DNA from: Zygnema cylindricum
Taxonomy: Eukaryota > Streptophyta > Zygnematophyceae > Zygnematales > Zygnemataceae
Reading direction: 5' to 3'
DNA length: 64,000 nt
Assembly: GCA_037447655.1 (NCBI GenBank)
Contig: JBBHKE010003536.1
Location: forward strand, 1 to 64,000
A program made the position numbers and the translations under genes. Under the pieces are notes generated by a model that was not told the origin of the DNA, did not search any database, and saw only the letters and a list, made by a program, of their open reading frames with translations. Position 1 is the stretch's first letter, and each line of letters starts with the position of its first letter. This document shows positions 43,931 to 56,464 of this stretch, one piece after another.

Positions 43931-46263
43931 CGTCCGACAAATTCTCACATAATGATTGTTATAAGAGAAAATTGTCCCCCCTAGCCATTGAAATATAATA
44001 ACGCAAATTCTCTACATTTCCCCCTTTTCTATCAAATGAGAGACAAACCGACTTTTTTCCCTTTTATCTCTCTCATACTTCGCTACAGCTCAAACACTCC
44101 TCTTTTTCGGTTCCTCTTTAATCACACTCGGTCCACTAGATTTAGAAGTCAAAGATTTCGAGTGTCCGAAGACAAAGGGTAATTTTAAATTCGAGAATCA
44201 ACTCTAATGATATCAAAATTTTAATTTTCAAAAAAATCTCTTACCCCCTCCCTCCTAACATTAGAGGTGGATTTCAACTCAATTTATGAATACAATGTTG
44301 GAAAAACTACCAAAAAAAACTCCCACCTCTTTGATTGGCGAGTGATTAATGTCACACATAGCTTCTATTCTTTGAGGAACTGGTCAAACAAATAAGATTC
44401 TCTAATTTTTATTCATAAAAGAGATAGACTTAGCATGGATTGAAGAGTTTTTGGGGAAATGTGTGTTTTATTTAGTTCACAAGACTGTTTTGAGGAAATG
44501 TAGCAAAAATTGGAAGTGTTAAAGAGGGAGGATCATATCCCTCCTAAGAGTGGGGAGGGATTACCTAACAGAGTACCACTAGTGTATTTTTTAACCTTTT
44601 TCCAACAACAAATATTTTCTAGGCCCCTCGGATTGAAACTCCCATGATGGGGATACACCCGAAAAATACCTTTGAGATTAAAGATCTGATGGTGTCCAAT
44701 CTTCCTTGCCTTTTGGGAATGAGTTTTATAATACTCGTCTCTTTTAAAATGATGGAAGTTATTGGGGACAATAAAATTTAGAGACGAATGGCAGATCTTA
44801 CATCGTTGTGAACGTCGCCTCGCCCACCTTTTGTGGTGAGAGGATAAGAAACTGAAATACAAGACCTTTTAAGAACTAAGAGGGGGTGGGGATGAAATAT
44901 CTATTATAGGAAAGAAAGAATTAGGGAAAATGAGTGAAAATACCCATGAGCAAGACGCCAATAGGGATGTCCCTCTAAGGAACCGGAGCTAAATTTTTGG
45001 CTGTGATATTAAGATGCAAAAGAAAGCCAAATTCGGAAGATAACACCACTATAAGAAAAATAATGAAGATGACCTCAATGCAAACTTTTCGGAAAAAAGG
45101 TGCGCGTTGCAAACAAAAGGGACAAAGGCCTTAAAAATGGTGGAGGTCTATAGTCATGCGAATCGGAGTAGGAGACGACTTTTGTTGAAGATAAGGTGAG
45201 TACGTCCGTTAAGGGCTCACATTCCTTAGTGGACCGCCCGTATGCAATCACAAAAGTTGAGTACAGATTAACTATATCCCTAAATTATATAAGATGGTAT
45301 TGGGATAAAGACAGGCAAAAAAAACTCATTGCATGAAAAAGAAGAAAATCAAGGGAGGAAGTTGTGAGTATGGGACACTTAAATAAAGTAAAAAGAGATT
45401 TTCTACAATGAACTCTGAGAGTTTAAGGATACAAAACGTGATTGACAATGATTGAATCATTGACGACTGTCTCAAGGATGACAAAGCTTTCACATTTTAG
45501 CGATAAGTTCACGATCATCGATCTGCTCATGACATATTCGACGCTACATGGATGAGAATTGCATCAAATGTTATGATGGATGACAACATTTTCGAAAATG
45601 ATAATGGCCTACTATTATGTCTAAGGAGAACCTCATGAGTAATGATGGTTTTATCATTAATGACAACATTGTGACCAACGATGGTCCCACCGTTTGCCTT
45701 GGCCTCACGATTGGCCATGGTCTCACGACTAGTGTCTGCTTTATAAATGATGAAGGTCTCATGATTATAAACGCCCACATGACTTGCGATCCCAATCATT
45801 AATGACAACCTCATGACTGACTGCGACATTATAGGTCACGACAGTCCGCCGATGTACGATCATAAAAAATCGAGAATAAAAATTTAGAGTGCTAGAAGAC
45901 ATTCGGGGACAACGACAAAAAAATAACGAGCGTCAAAGGTAGAAGCAAAATGGGTACCTCCCCACCCTTATGGAGAATAAAGAGAGCTGAAAGTAATCTT
46001 AGTAAAAAAAATAAAATTGGAATATATTGTCTTCGATTCATCGCTCCGAACAAACAAGAATTAGCGCGATACATTAAGTAGGCGGTGGGTGTTCGTACAG
46101 ATACTGTACGGTGAATCGTAATTTTAAGTAGTATGGTAACAAAATGGTAAATCGTATGGTGAATCATACAGGTGACACCCCTCCTCTCCCCCTCCACTAA
46201 TTGCGCGCCACGATGGGGGATGGGGGTGTGCAGGGGCTCTTTTGAATTATTTTTTGACCCTGC
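43931..46263. other. No element recognised
   Basis: About 2.3 kb with short frames only. A minus-strand 109-codon frame (44533-44862) and repeated ATGATGG-like words around 45530-45830 have no further support. It may include more of C3, too decayed to read. Confidence 0.4.
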
Positions 46264-47211
46264 GTCAGAGGTCGCAAAAGTCAACAAATTTCAGACCCGA
46301 AACCGACCCTTTTTTTTTCCAAAATCTGAGTAACCTACGCCCGACCGAGTTTTGTCACGCTACAAAATTGTTAACCGTTAACCGACCGTCGTTTACGAAA
46401 AAAAAAATAACCGAATCTTGATTTTTCGAAACTAACCGTGCCCGCCCGTATCCGAAAAAGTACAAAATTAATCAATGTACAACGGAATATGCCAATAATT
46501 ACGAATTGTCGCGTTTCCTAAGATTTGTGAAATGAAATGTGTTACTACACCACCAATCGTTATTAGCGTTGTGTACACTAATTCCGTCCCGCCTTTTTTT
46601 TTCTTTATTCTCCATTAGTGTAGTTCATTCTATTTTTTTCTTTATTCTATTTAGGGTTATTTTCAGTACGTTGTCTCTTAAATTAGATAGGTGTACGGTC
46701 AGTGTCAAACCGTACATAAATGTACCTTTCTAAGTTAAAAAGTACAATAAATTAGTTTTAGTAACGGCGGACGCATGAGAATGTGCATTCTAAAAAGGAA
46801 AGAAAACTAGGTCGTAAAAAATCCCGTTCGCACATATTCGTCTGACAGCCGCGTTTAGACTGTGTGAATGTACCATTTGTGTACAATTTGTCAGATTTTG
46901 TACGAGAACCTATATTAGTGTAAGCATGTTTGCGACCGACATTTTTTTTTTCAAAGATCCAAATTACCATAATCAAACAATTAGAATGTATGATTTTTTC
47001 CAAAATTTCCAAATTGTTAAACAGCGTACACCACTGTAATTGGTTGTATTCGCTAAAAAAACCTACACGCTAATAACGATTGGCGGTGTACTGTGTTAGA
47101 TTTGCGACGCTTTGTCGCGTTGCCTAAGATTTGCGAAATGAATACTGTACTACCGTGTCAGATTTGCGACGCTTTGTCGCGTTCCCTAAGATTTTCGAAA
47201 TGAATAGTGTA
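46264..47211 (+). mobile_element. H2d: truncated H2-family element with nested M element
   Basis: Starts CAGAGGTCGCAAAAGTC (right end, reversed) and is collinear with H2c (GAGTAACCTACGCCCGACCG, TTAACCGTTAACCGACCG). An M element (46545-47090) and satellite units (47091-47211) follow. The other terminus was not found. Confidence 0.65.
46545..47090. mobile_element. Family M long variant, 546 bp
   Basis: Ends CTACACCACCAATCGTTATT and TAATAACGATTGGCGGTGTA; interior is the reverse of 9233-9787. Confidence 0.75.
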
Positions 47212-47412
47212 CTACACCGCCAATCGCTATTAGCGTTGTGTACGCTAATCCCGTCTCGCTTTTTTTTTATTAATCTCAAACAGAATTATCCACACTATTT
47301 AAAAAAAGCCATAATTTCCAATTAGAGTAATCGATTTCTTCCAAAATTTCCAAATTCCCAATTAGCGTACACCATGCTAAATAATAGTATACGCTAATCA
47401 ATAGCGATTCTC
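47212..47412. mobile_element. Family M element, degraded right end
   Basis: Left end CTACACCGCCAATCGCTATT is intact; the right end (AATCAATAGCGATTCTC) is eroded. Inserted in the next satellite unit. Confidence 0.5.
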
Positions 47413-47424
47413 ACAACCTTCACT

Positions 47425-48346
47425 TTTGTGAAGGTAAGAATCCCGTGAGTCGATTGCAAAAAGAATCTTTGAATTTGCTCCCCTGAGCAGTAAGTTATGG
47501 AGGTTCAAAGTTGACCCTTTGTAAAGAAGCTCTCGGGGAGAGAGGGTCCTATCTACTAATTTTTCTAAGTCTTACCTCTCTCACAAACTCTATCTTTTGA
47601 TGTACAAAGCCAATCATATTACACTTCCGTAGACAAAAGTATAGCTGTCGGTGTACTTTGTGTACGGACACTGTACGACATGCCCTGAATGTCGACACGT
47701 GGTATAATCGGATTTGCTCCCTTAATCCTTGGAGATGCCGCGATCCAATGTTATTTTGCCACGTGTCATCAGATGTGGCGATGACAAAAAACCAACGAAA
47801 TCCTCTTCCGCGATCTCGACATTCATTCCGGCAGTCCGATTAAATGCACATTTAATCGTAGCCGTAATAAATACCTGCGCGGTATTCGTTTCGCTATTGA
47901 AACAAATGCGCAGTACATGTTTCTTGTCCGTACCTTGATTTGTACTTTTACATTCCTGGATCTATGTATCCCGTAAGCAGTTTCAGTTAAATGAATTATC
48001 CTATGTGGTAATGTTTAAGTAAATATCAAACCATATAGTATGTATCACTAGTTATAGACATAACGGATAAGGCGGCTGCTCACCATCCGGCAAGTACCAG
48101 GATCAAATCCTGGATGCAACATATATGCTTTTAGTAAATAAACCCCTAACGGTAAATAAACTAATACATTTCCCGTAAACCTCTGGAGAGCCTAGGTAGC
48201 CATGGCTCTAGCTTCCTCTCCAATTTCTCAGTGACTGCGACAAGTTTGAGAGTGGGAGAGAGAAGTTAGAGATAGACTGCCTCAATATCTTTCTATATTT
48301 CTATTTAGACCTAGAAAATACTTAAAAACGGACCATTACTTTCTAC
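47425..48346 (-). repeat. C0-left: truncated copia-type LTR
   Basis: Aligns with the right part of the C1 and C0-right LTRs: GGGTCCTATCTACTAATTT, TGTCGGTGTACTTTGTGTAC, the tRNA-like module at 48061-48116, and AGGTAGCCATGGCTCTAGC. It ends ..TACTTTCTACA exactly where gypsy sequence begins (48347). The left end is truncated. Confidence 0.65.
48061..48116 (+). other. tRNA-like module in C0-left LTR (antisense to the LTR)
   Basis: TAACGGATAAGGCGG resembles the D-arm/A-box of plant tRNA-Arg (TAATGGATAAGGCGC). About 22 nt further, CCAGG-ATCAAAT-CCTGG (48097-48113) forms a perfect 5-bp T-arm-like hairpin at the B-box position. No acceptor stem closes it, so it is not a tRNA gene. Confidence 0.5.
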
Positions 48347-50083
48347 AGGTACGACCATTTCCAATTTCTGGTTATGCTGTTCGGATAGACCAACGCACCG
48401 GCAACCTTTATGCATTTGATGAATTCCATCTTTCGGCAATATTTGGACGCGTTTGTAATCGTCTTTCTAGACGACATCTTTGTGTATAGTCGAACGCTGG
48501 AGGATCATATGGAGCACCTACGGACGGTCCTACAAGTCTTTTGGGAGAACAATCTGTGCGCAAAAAGGAACAAATGTGACTTCTTAAAAGAGAAAATCGA
48601 TTTTTTTGGCCATGTGGTGAGACGGGAAGGGATTGCAGTGGATCCGAGCAAAACTAGGGCGGTGAAGGAGTGGCCGCAGCCGACGAACATTACAGAGTTA
48701 CGGAGCTTTCTTAGATTATGCTCCTACTATCGCCATTTTGTCGAAGGATTCGCAAAAATTGTTGCACCACTCACGGACTTACTTAAGAATGACGTGGCCT
48801 ACGAGTGGGAAACAGCGCAAGGGGTAGCCTTTGACACGCTAAAGGAGCGGTTGGTTACCGCCCGTGTGTTATATCCGTCAGAATTACTAAGACGATAATC
48901 ATGGCGCCCGGTCTCAGCTCTTGGGCGATCCATAGAGGTCCGGAAAGAGGCCTCCACCCGTACCGTGATTCGGAAACTAAAGGCGGCGAACTTAGACCCA
49001 CTCATGAAAATGGATCATTATTATCTGGCGAAGGTTTGGAAATGTTACGTTTAAGAAAGCGGATGGCGATCATCGATCACCCGCTTTATAGTATCTTGAA
49101 CCTGACGTTGTCAAAAAAAAAGTCGCGATGGATGGTTTCTTGAGACCGTGGGAACTAGCTTAAATTATAATCGAACAAGACAAGCGGACCTTGTCGAAGC
49201 CAGTGGCGAGCATAGCGAAGTCACGCAGAAATATCGCCGGGATAAGCGGCAAACTAAGTGAAAAAAAGACATGGCGTAGTAAAGCGAGATGAAGCGGCGA
49301 CGATGCAATTTTACAGTGGTGCGCCATGGTTAAAGTAGGATTAAAATTTGCATCTGAAGGCGTGTCAAAGGCCAGTAAAATAGAAGGTATAAGTACCAGC
49401 AATGGTATGCGGTGGGGCAGTGAACAAATAGACTCGTTCGACAACCATGGTGGTAATACGATACTTAAATTGGTCAGACGGTGACTCTATAGAGCACCGG
49501 CGGGATAAAACAATACATGTCGGTGATCGCATTATCTTGTGGAACGCTGTTTCGGGACATAGCGGTATCAGAGCGTGTTACCATGCAATCGTCGGAATGT
49601 CGGTTATCAAGACATTACAACCCCTTGTGATACCATCTGTTCTTTGGGAGGCGATTTCGATGGACTTCATAGTTGCTCTTCCGTTGACTCGTGAGGGTTA
49701 TGACTCAATTTTCGTCGTCGTTGATTATATGACGAAATGGCACATTTCCTCCCCACGACATCCACAACTACAACACGAAATCAAGCAGATTTGTTATTTC
49801 GGAAGATATTCCGCTACCACGGACTCCCGAAGAAAATCTTCAACGACCGTGATCAAAAATTTGTGAGCCACTTTTCAAGAAGTCTGCTCGAGTTGTGTGG
49901 AACGCAGTTGGCCATGTCCACAGCTTATCACCCTCAAACATATGGTCAGACCGAAAGGATGAATCGGACTTTGGAGGAGGCCTTGCGGCCTAATATAATG
50001 GTGCACCAAACGGATTTGGTGAACCATTTGACGGCAATTGAGGTGGCGTACAACAGTGCGGTGAAACTCTCAGACCTCCATTG
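48347..50083 (+). pseudogene. G2: gypsy pol fragment without LTRs
   Basis: Plus-strand RT from the F-Q-F position onward: [48 protein letters not shown]. The RNase H region is heavily decayed (AYDS- and ELRPTHE-like remnants, about 48900-49150). The integrase core at 49640-50083 shows AISMDFIVALPLTREGYDSI, then a frameshift near 49737, then AMSTAYHPQTYGQTERMNRT. It stops at AYNSAV. Related to G1 but independently decayed. Both ends are abrupt and abut copia-type LTR sequence. Confidence 0.85.
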
Positions 50084-50099
50084 GCCCTCAGAGTAGGCA

Positions 50100-51018
50100 G
50101 ATCCAAAGATGCTAATCTAGATAGTGCCGACTCCTAGCTTAATATAAACCCAAATGACTGACCCCTTGACAATTAGAATCCTAATATATATTCATCCCTC
50201 TGAAATAACACTTTCTGTGTGCTCAGTTTCACCACAGAATGCAAAGTTAAAATATGAGATTTGGACACATTCACCCACTTTGACTTTCCCTTAGAAATGC
50301 AGCCACCCTGGCAGACAAAAACTATGACCAATTACACTCCTGTGTAGCCTAGACTCCCCTAAGTCCGCAGCAAAAAGAATCAATGAAAATGGTCAAGTAA
50401 ATTAAATGTTATGAATGGTCAAAGATGACCCTTTGTACAGAAGCTCTCTCAGACTGAGGGTCCTATCTACCAAATTTTTCTAAGTCTTATCTCCCTCTTA
50501 AACTCTATCTATTGAAGTACGGCACCAATTAAAATACTGTGTCGTACAAAAAAGTACAGGTGTCGGTGTACTTTCTGTACGGCCATCGTACGACATGGCC
50601 AAAATGTCGACACATGTCATATCCGGATTCGTTTTTGTAATCCCCAGAGTTGCCGCAATCCAATGTGGTTTTGCCATGTGTCATTCGATGTGGCGGTGAT
50701 TGCGAACCGCCGAAATCCTATTCTGCGATCTCGGCATCCTTCGCGGCCGTCCGATCAAATCCGGATTTCCATCGTAGCCGTCATTAATACTTGCGCGGTA
50801 TTCTTTCCGATGTCAAACAAAATGCGCGGTATTTATTTCGCAACCTTACCGTACTTCGTAATTTACACAACTGTTTCTATGCATTATGTGTATAGTTCTC
50901 GTTAAATAAAATAGTCTAAATGAAACTATTTACATAACTATCATACCCCATATACTCTATCGCATGACCTAGACTATTAGGATAAGGTAACCGGCTACTG
51001 CGAAATTGACGTATGGTA
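50100..51018 (-). repeat. C0-right: copia-type LTR, split by C1
   Basis: Homologous to C0-left (TGTCGGTGTACTTTCTGTAC, GTCGACACATGTC) and in the same orientation. It is interrupted inside its tRNA-like module by C1 and resumes at 63903. Its left edge is not sharp. Confidence 0.6.
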
Positions 51019-51023
51019 GGTAC

Positions 51024-51957
51024 AGCAATTCTGTGTCCCCCATTAGGACCAAAATTGAGGAAGCCTCTAGGTAGTTTTCAACAAACCCACTTTCAACTAG
51101 ATCAACTGCCACCCAAGCAGACATATAGATAATCTAACTGCACCCCTTTGCAATTTGGACTTCCTTGAGTCTTCAGCAAGAAGAATCATTGAAAACGCCC
51201 TGCCAGGCGATTAATTATGGAGTGAAGTGCTGATAGTTATATAGTTTATTTGGGAGGCGGCTACCTCGCGAATTCAACTCTTAACCCTCTGATTCTATCT
51301 CGAGTCTGAAGCCGAGGAAAATGCGGTACAAAGTGCGGGCGGGTACTTTCTTGCGGCAGTATGCGACCGAGCCATGGGTGATCTATCTCCTTCTTGCTCG
51401 CTAAGATTCTGTATGGATGCCCCGTGTATAAGCCCACGTCATGTCATGATCAACGCCAAAGCGCCATTGGGATCTCGGCGATGGTGCGGGCTGTCAGATA
51501 AAAACCGGCTTTAAACGACAACCGTTCAAAAACAAATGTCTGGTACATCTGTTTCGTGCATACTAAAACTCCGAGTAGTTTCCATGTATTTTATTTGTAA
51601 TTGTGTTGATCGGATTAGTTGCCTATCTATTGTTTAAAGAGCTATCAAACCCTATGTATCCTAACGGACTACTACGACAGACTGGTAAGGGTCGACGACT
51701 ACGCCTCCCCCTACCAGACGGAGGTTCGAGTCCTGCCGGACTCAACCTTTTTGGTTGAGAGTGACTTAGGTCACTCTTAAGGCCTACCTATGGAGCTAAG
51801 GCAGCCATGGCTCCACCGCCCTCTCTCTCATTTAATGACTACAACAAGTATGGGGGCTAGAGAGAGAAGGTGGAGGCAGGCTGCCTGTGCTTTCTTTTTC
51901 CTTTTCATTTTAATTAAGACCTTGAAAATACCTCCCCTAAACCTAGTGATTTCAACA
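51024..51957 (-). repeat. C1 3' LTR
   Basis: On its strand begins TGTTGAAATCACTAGG, preceded by the purine tract AGAAAATAAGGAGAG (51958-51972). Contains a tRNA-like module at about 51656-51740, antisense, with B-box GGTTCGAGTCC at 51723-51733. Confidence 0.88.
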
Positions 51958-54249
51958 CTCTCCTTATTTTCTAGTCTAATATTAGTTTTTCATTTAATCC
52001 ACACTTTTCTCTAGAGTACTTTAGCTTGGGAGATGGCACAGGCTTTGTCATCATATCAGTTACCATTTCCCCATCACTCCTATATACCAAATTCACAATT
52101 TTATTTTCTACCTTTTCCCTCACAAAACTCAATCTTATGTCCCTATGCTTAGCTTTGAAATGATGTTTTGGATTGGCTGCAATTGCAATTGCAGCCTAAT
52201 TATCACAAAACACTTCATGCACTCCCTTCTTCATGTACCCCAATTCTTGCAACAAAGACTTCACCCACATCAACTCTTTCACAGCAAAACAAGAGGCCAT
52301 GTACTCAACCTCCATAGTGGACTGGGCAACAACCTTTTCTTGCTTGCTGCTCCAACATCAAGCACCTTCCCCCACATATAATACATACCCAGAAGTGCAT
52401 CTTCTCATAGGTGCATCCCCATAACTAGCATCACTCCAAGTAGTGATGTCAGTGTGCTCCCCTCCAAAATGCAACCATAGATCCCAAGTTCCCACTAGGT
52501 ATCTCATTAGTCTCTTGGCTACCTCCCAGTCTCTCTTTCTGGGATCATTAAGACTCCTACTGAGGACTCCAACTGCTGCAGCTATATCAGGTCTGGTGCA
52601 ATTCATAAAGTAAATCAAACTTCCTACCACCTGTCTGTACGGAATAGACTTCATAAACTGCCTCTCTTCTGGACTCATCTGATCATCTAGCATTATCACT
52701 CCTCCTTCTACACTCCCATCACTTACTTTCTTCAAGTCCATAGGAGTAGTACAACTGTTTGCATTCTCCATCTGAAATTTCTCTAGCATATTTCCTATAG
52801 CCTTTTTGTGAGTAAGTCTGATTATCCACTTCCCCCTATCCCTTTCCATTTGAATTCCCAGAATATATTTAGCTTCCCCTAAATCCTTCATGTCAAATCT
52901 ACTTCTAAGTTCTTTCTTTTAGCTTATTGATATTTTCCAAAGATTTACTTAACACCAAATCATCAACATAAATTGCAATGAAAATAACACCATTCTCATC
53001 CTCAAACATGTAAATAGAATGGTCAAAACTTATCTGGATATATCCTAGACTGGTAAGAAACTCATCTAGTTTCTCATTCTATTGTGTGGGAGCTTGCTTC
53101 AGTCCATATAAAGACTTTATGAGTCTTCAGACTTTGTTCTTCTCTCCCTCCTCTACAAATCCCTTGGGTTGCCGCATGAAGATTTCTTCCTCTAGTTCAC
53201 CGTTGAGGAAGGCAAGTTTAATATCCATCTGGTGTATTTCCATGTCTTACGCTGCCGCTAGACTAAGGAGAATCCTTACAGATGGGAATCGAACCACCAA
53301 AGCAAAAGTCTCCTTATAATCTATTCCTTCTTTTTGAGTGAACCCCTTTGCTACCAACCGAGCCTTATATTTCTCAATGGTATTATTTGGGTTCAGTTTT
53401 AGTTTAAACACTGATTTGCACCCAATGGGTTTCTATCTGGAGGACAGTCCACTAGCTCCCAAGTATTAGCATCCATGATTTAAGCCATCTCATCATTTAT
53501 GGCTCTGACCCATTTATCTTTCTCTGCATTGTCCATTGCCTCTTCGTATGATTGAGGCTCATGTGGGTGAGATAGCTTTGTTACCTTGTGAGCAGCTTGT
53601 TTTTCTTGTAGGCTTTTGCTGCTCCTTCGTCCTCCCTCAAAGTTAGAAGTTGGAATGGAGGGAAGTCTTGGATTCCTCTGTAATGTCTTATCAGCTCCAC
53701 AATCTATGGAAACCGATTCCGGCTCATCTTGCTTTTTCTCCTCAGAGTGTCTAGAAATATGAGGAGATTCAGGTATATCTCCCCCATCTAAGATCTCCCA
53801 TGAATTTGCAATCATCTTTGCACTTGTGTCCCTTCTGGGAAGATCTGAGTCCTCCTCACTCTCGGACTCAAAGCTGATTCTTATTTTCTTAGTGTGTTTG
53901 AAAGGATCGAATGACTTTCTTTCATCCAGGACAACTAGATGCTTTACCACAATGATGTCTTGTTTAGCTAAGTCATACATTCTATATCCCTTGACATCCT
54001 CATCATATCCCACAAAATATCATGGTTTTCCCTTAGCATATAGTTTCCAGTTTTTCTTATCTGTGTCAAGACTGTAAACTTGACTACCGAATACTTTCAA
54101 GTGAGAGATATCCGGTTTCCTTCCAACCCATCTCTCATAAGGGGTCATCCCTTTAACAGCTGTAGTGAGGACTCTATTCTTAATGTAGTTAGCATAATTC
54201 ATGGCTTTTGCCCAAAATCTTCTTCATATTTTCTTATCTGCCAACATAC
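51958..54249 (-). pseudogene. C1 integrase end, RT and RNase H (downstream half)
   Basis: Begins at the C2 insertion point with SMLADKKI, then NYANYIKNRVLTTAVKGMTP and RKPDISHLKVFGSQVY (integrase C-terminal). The linker FEGGRRSSKSLQEKQAAHKV and the RT entry WVRAINDEMA and [11 protein letters not shown] follow. The RT is frameshifted around 53430 and 52915 but keeps SLYGLKQAPTQ and the catalytic YVDD. From 52891, KDLGEAKYILGIQMERDRG, TRPDIAAAVGVLSRSLNDPR and TTWSDASYGDAPMRRCTSGY are in one frame. RNase H runs on to about 52050 with further breaks. Confidence 0.88.
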
Positions 54250-55364
54250 TGTTGAAAAATGATATTTTATGTTCTATCTTTTTTTTGGGTACTGCAGTTC
54301 TCATACTTTTCGTAGTCACTGAGAATTGACAGGCAGCCATGTCTGCCTTAGACAGATGAGAAGATAGGCAGAAGATTAGGCTCCTGCAAAATAATGTTGC
54401 CACAGACAGGATTTGATCCTTTATCCTTCGGACAACAGTCGTACGGACTAGGCGCCCGCCTTATCCAACAGGTCTTGATGAATCGTTGCCAGTGTTGTAT
54501 TCAATATTGATTTAAAGTAATATCTACGGCATATTCCCTTTAACATCCTACGAAACGAAACGCAAAATGTATCGTGTGGTACCGCACGAAATGCAGTACC
54601 GCACGAAATTAATGAAACAAACAATTAAATTCGAAGGACGAAATTAAATGTCCCGATCGACGGTTCGCAAAGCGAGAACGAATTTCAAGTAGCCAACACG
54701 GAATGTTGACCGTCGAAATTCAATAGTCAACACGGAACTTCGACCGGTGAAATTCAACGGTCAACATTTATTCGGCGCGTCGTCAGATCCAACGGCTCAA
54801 ATCGATCGCCGTAAAAAGAACGGACGGCACGCATGAGTGCCGGTATGCCGGAACTACTATCTGGGAGCATTTCGGCCAAATGGGAGGAAATGACACGTGG
54901 CATCATCCTATTGGATGCCGCAAGAGAAAAGGGACAGAATGACATTGACCTATTTTCCACGTGGCAGACGGGAGTGGTGCCAAATATATCCGTAGATAAA
55001 GTACGACGACTTTTGTACTTTATATGTACGATAGTTAAGGTACTCTATTTTAATTGGTTTAGAATATCTATTAGGATTTTTTCAGGACTTACAAAATTCT
55101 TGAAGAGTTCTCTCTCTCCCAGAGGCCATCTCTACAAATATGTTGTCTTTGAACAACCATAACTTAATGCTCAGGTGAGCAAATTAAGTGATTCTTTTTG
55201 CAGCGGACTCAAAAGAGTCTAGGCTACATAAAGGTGTAGTTATTCAGTGTCTTTTCGTCCCAGGGTGGGACTTATTCATTGTCAAAGTAAAAAGTGCATA
55301 TAATATCCTAGAGGTTTCACATAAACTGGACATTCTTTGTACCAATGGAGGTCACATAATTACA
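54250..55364 (+). repeat. C2 5' LTR
   Basis: 1115 bp. Contains GACAGGCAGCCATGTCTGCC, an antisense tRNA-like module (about 54401-54475: D-arm-like GGATAAGGCGGGCGCC and T-arm-like ACAGG-ATTTGAT on the plus strand), paired GTTGACCGTCGAAATTCAA-type repeats at 54690-54760, and TACGACGACTTTTGTACTTT near 55000. Confidence 0.93.
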
Positions 55365-55368
55365 CGTT

Positions 55369-56454
55369 ATGGGCCCACCCTCTAGGGTACCCATTTTTAA
55401 TGGAACAGGGTTCATTTATTAGGAAACCATGATGAGGGGTGCATTGTTTGAAAAACGGCTATGGGGCATTGTGAGTGGCCGTGTGCGTCGGCCATCCACT
55501 AAATTGGGAGTTTCACGAGGGTTTCGAGGATCTAGGTTCACTGGAGGATCTGCAGGGGCAGAAGGGGTGGAGGATAGTGCAGAAAGCACCATGTCGGACA
55601 AAGGGAAAGAGAAAATCACACTGATGGCTAGTGGATTGGCTCTGGTTGCACGTGTTCAGAAAACAGAGGCGAATGATACCGAAATCTGGAAAATCAACAA
55701 TACCGTTGCAACTCATTTAATTCTCTGGCGTCTCACTCAGGGAGTGGCTACACCTCATCTTCATGTTGAGAGGGCAGACAAGTTGTGGAAAGCTCTTGTC
55801 GACATTTACAAGAGCAGTACGATTCAGCACCAGAAGCTAGCGGATCAGAAGGTACAGCCATATGTGTACAAAGGGGGAAAGATGTTAGATTTTTGTAATG
55901 ATTTTGCTGGGTTATTCATGGAGTTAGAAAGTGCAGGGAAAAGGGAGACCGAGAAAGAGAAGGTGAACACTTTGCTTATGAAACTCCCAGATGATTATGA
56001 GAACATTGTTAACATGGTCAGGAATTTGTCAGATCATCTTTGAATCTGGAATTATGTTGTGAGGATGATTTTGGTTCGGGAAAGCACAATTGAGATTCGT
56101 TGGGGAGGAAAGAGTGTTCAAGCATTGGCTACTGGTACTGATTGGGGGGATAAGGATTCAAAGAAACCCTATGGGAACTTTGGTGGAGGAAGAGGAAACC
56201 ATGACGGATCTGCACCAAGGGCTCCGAAGGGGCTTTGCCATTTTTGTAAGATGTCGGGACACTACATGGCGGAGTGCACTAAGTTGACGGAGTTGAGATT
56301 GAAGGAGGAATTGATTGGAAAACCAGCAGGAAGGAAAAAGAAGGCGTTCGTTACGACACAAGTCGTGGAAGAGGATGCCAATGATGACGATGGAGCACTT
56401 CTTCTTAATGAGGAGTTGGAGGTGAAAGGTGAGTCGAAGATTCCAAGAAGGTAA
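55369..56454 (+). pseudogene. C2 gag with zinc knuckle
   Basis: The ATG at 55369 (MGPPSRVPI) lies only 4 nt after the LTR; C1 gag begins the same way. Stops are TAG at 55420, TGA at 56044 and TAA at 56455. Gag motifs: EIWKINNTVATHLILWRLTQ, ADKLWKALVDIY and LMKLPDDYENIV (copia gag family). The zinc knuckle CHFCKMSGHYMAEC at about 56237-56278 is intact (CX2CX4HX4C). The C-terminal end is acidic. All parts are in one frame, so the damage is nonsense only. Confidence 0.9.
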
Positions 56455-56464
56455 AAGTGTGCTT

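Noticed and set aside
45527-45829. 100-codon minus-strand frame
   Set aside because: It follows repeated ATGATGG-like words; similar frames exist in two other phases, so it is a repeat artefact.
51656-51740. Functional tRNA gene
   Set aside because: A B-box-like GGTTCGAGTCC is present but there is no paired acceptor stem or anticodon arm, and the module is part of an LTR.
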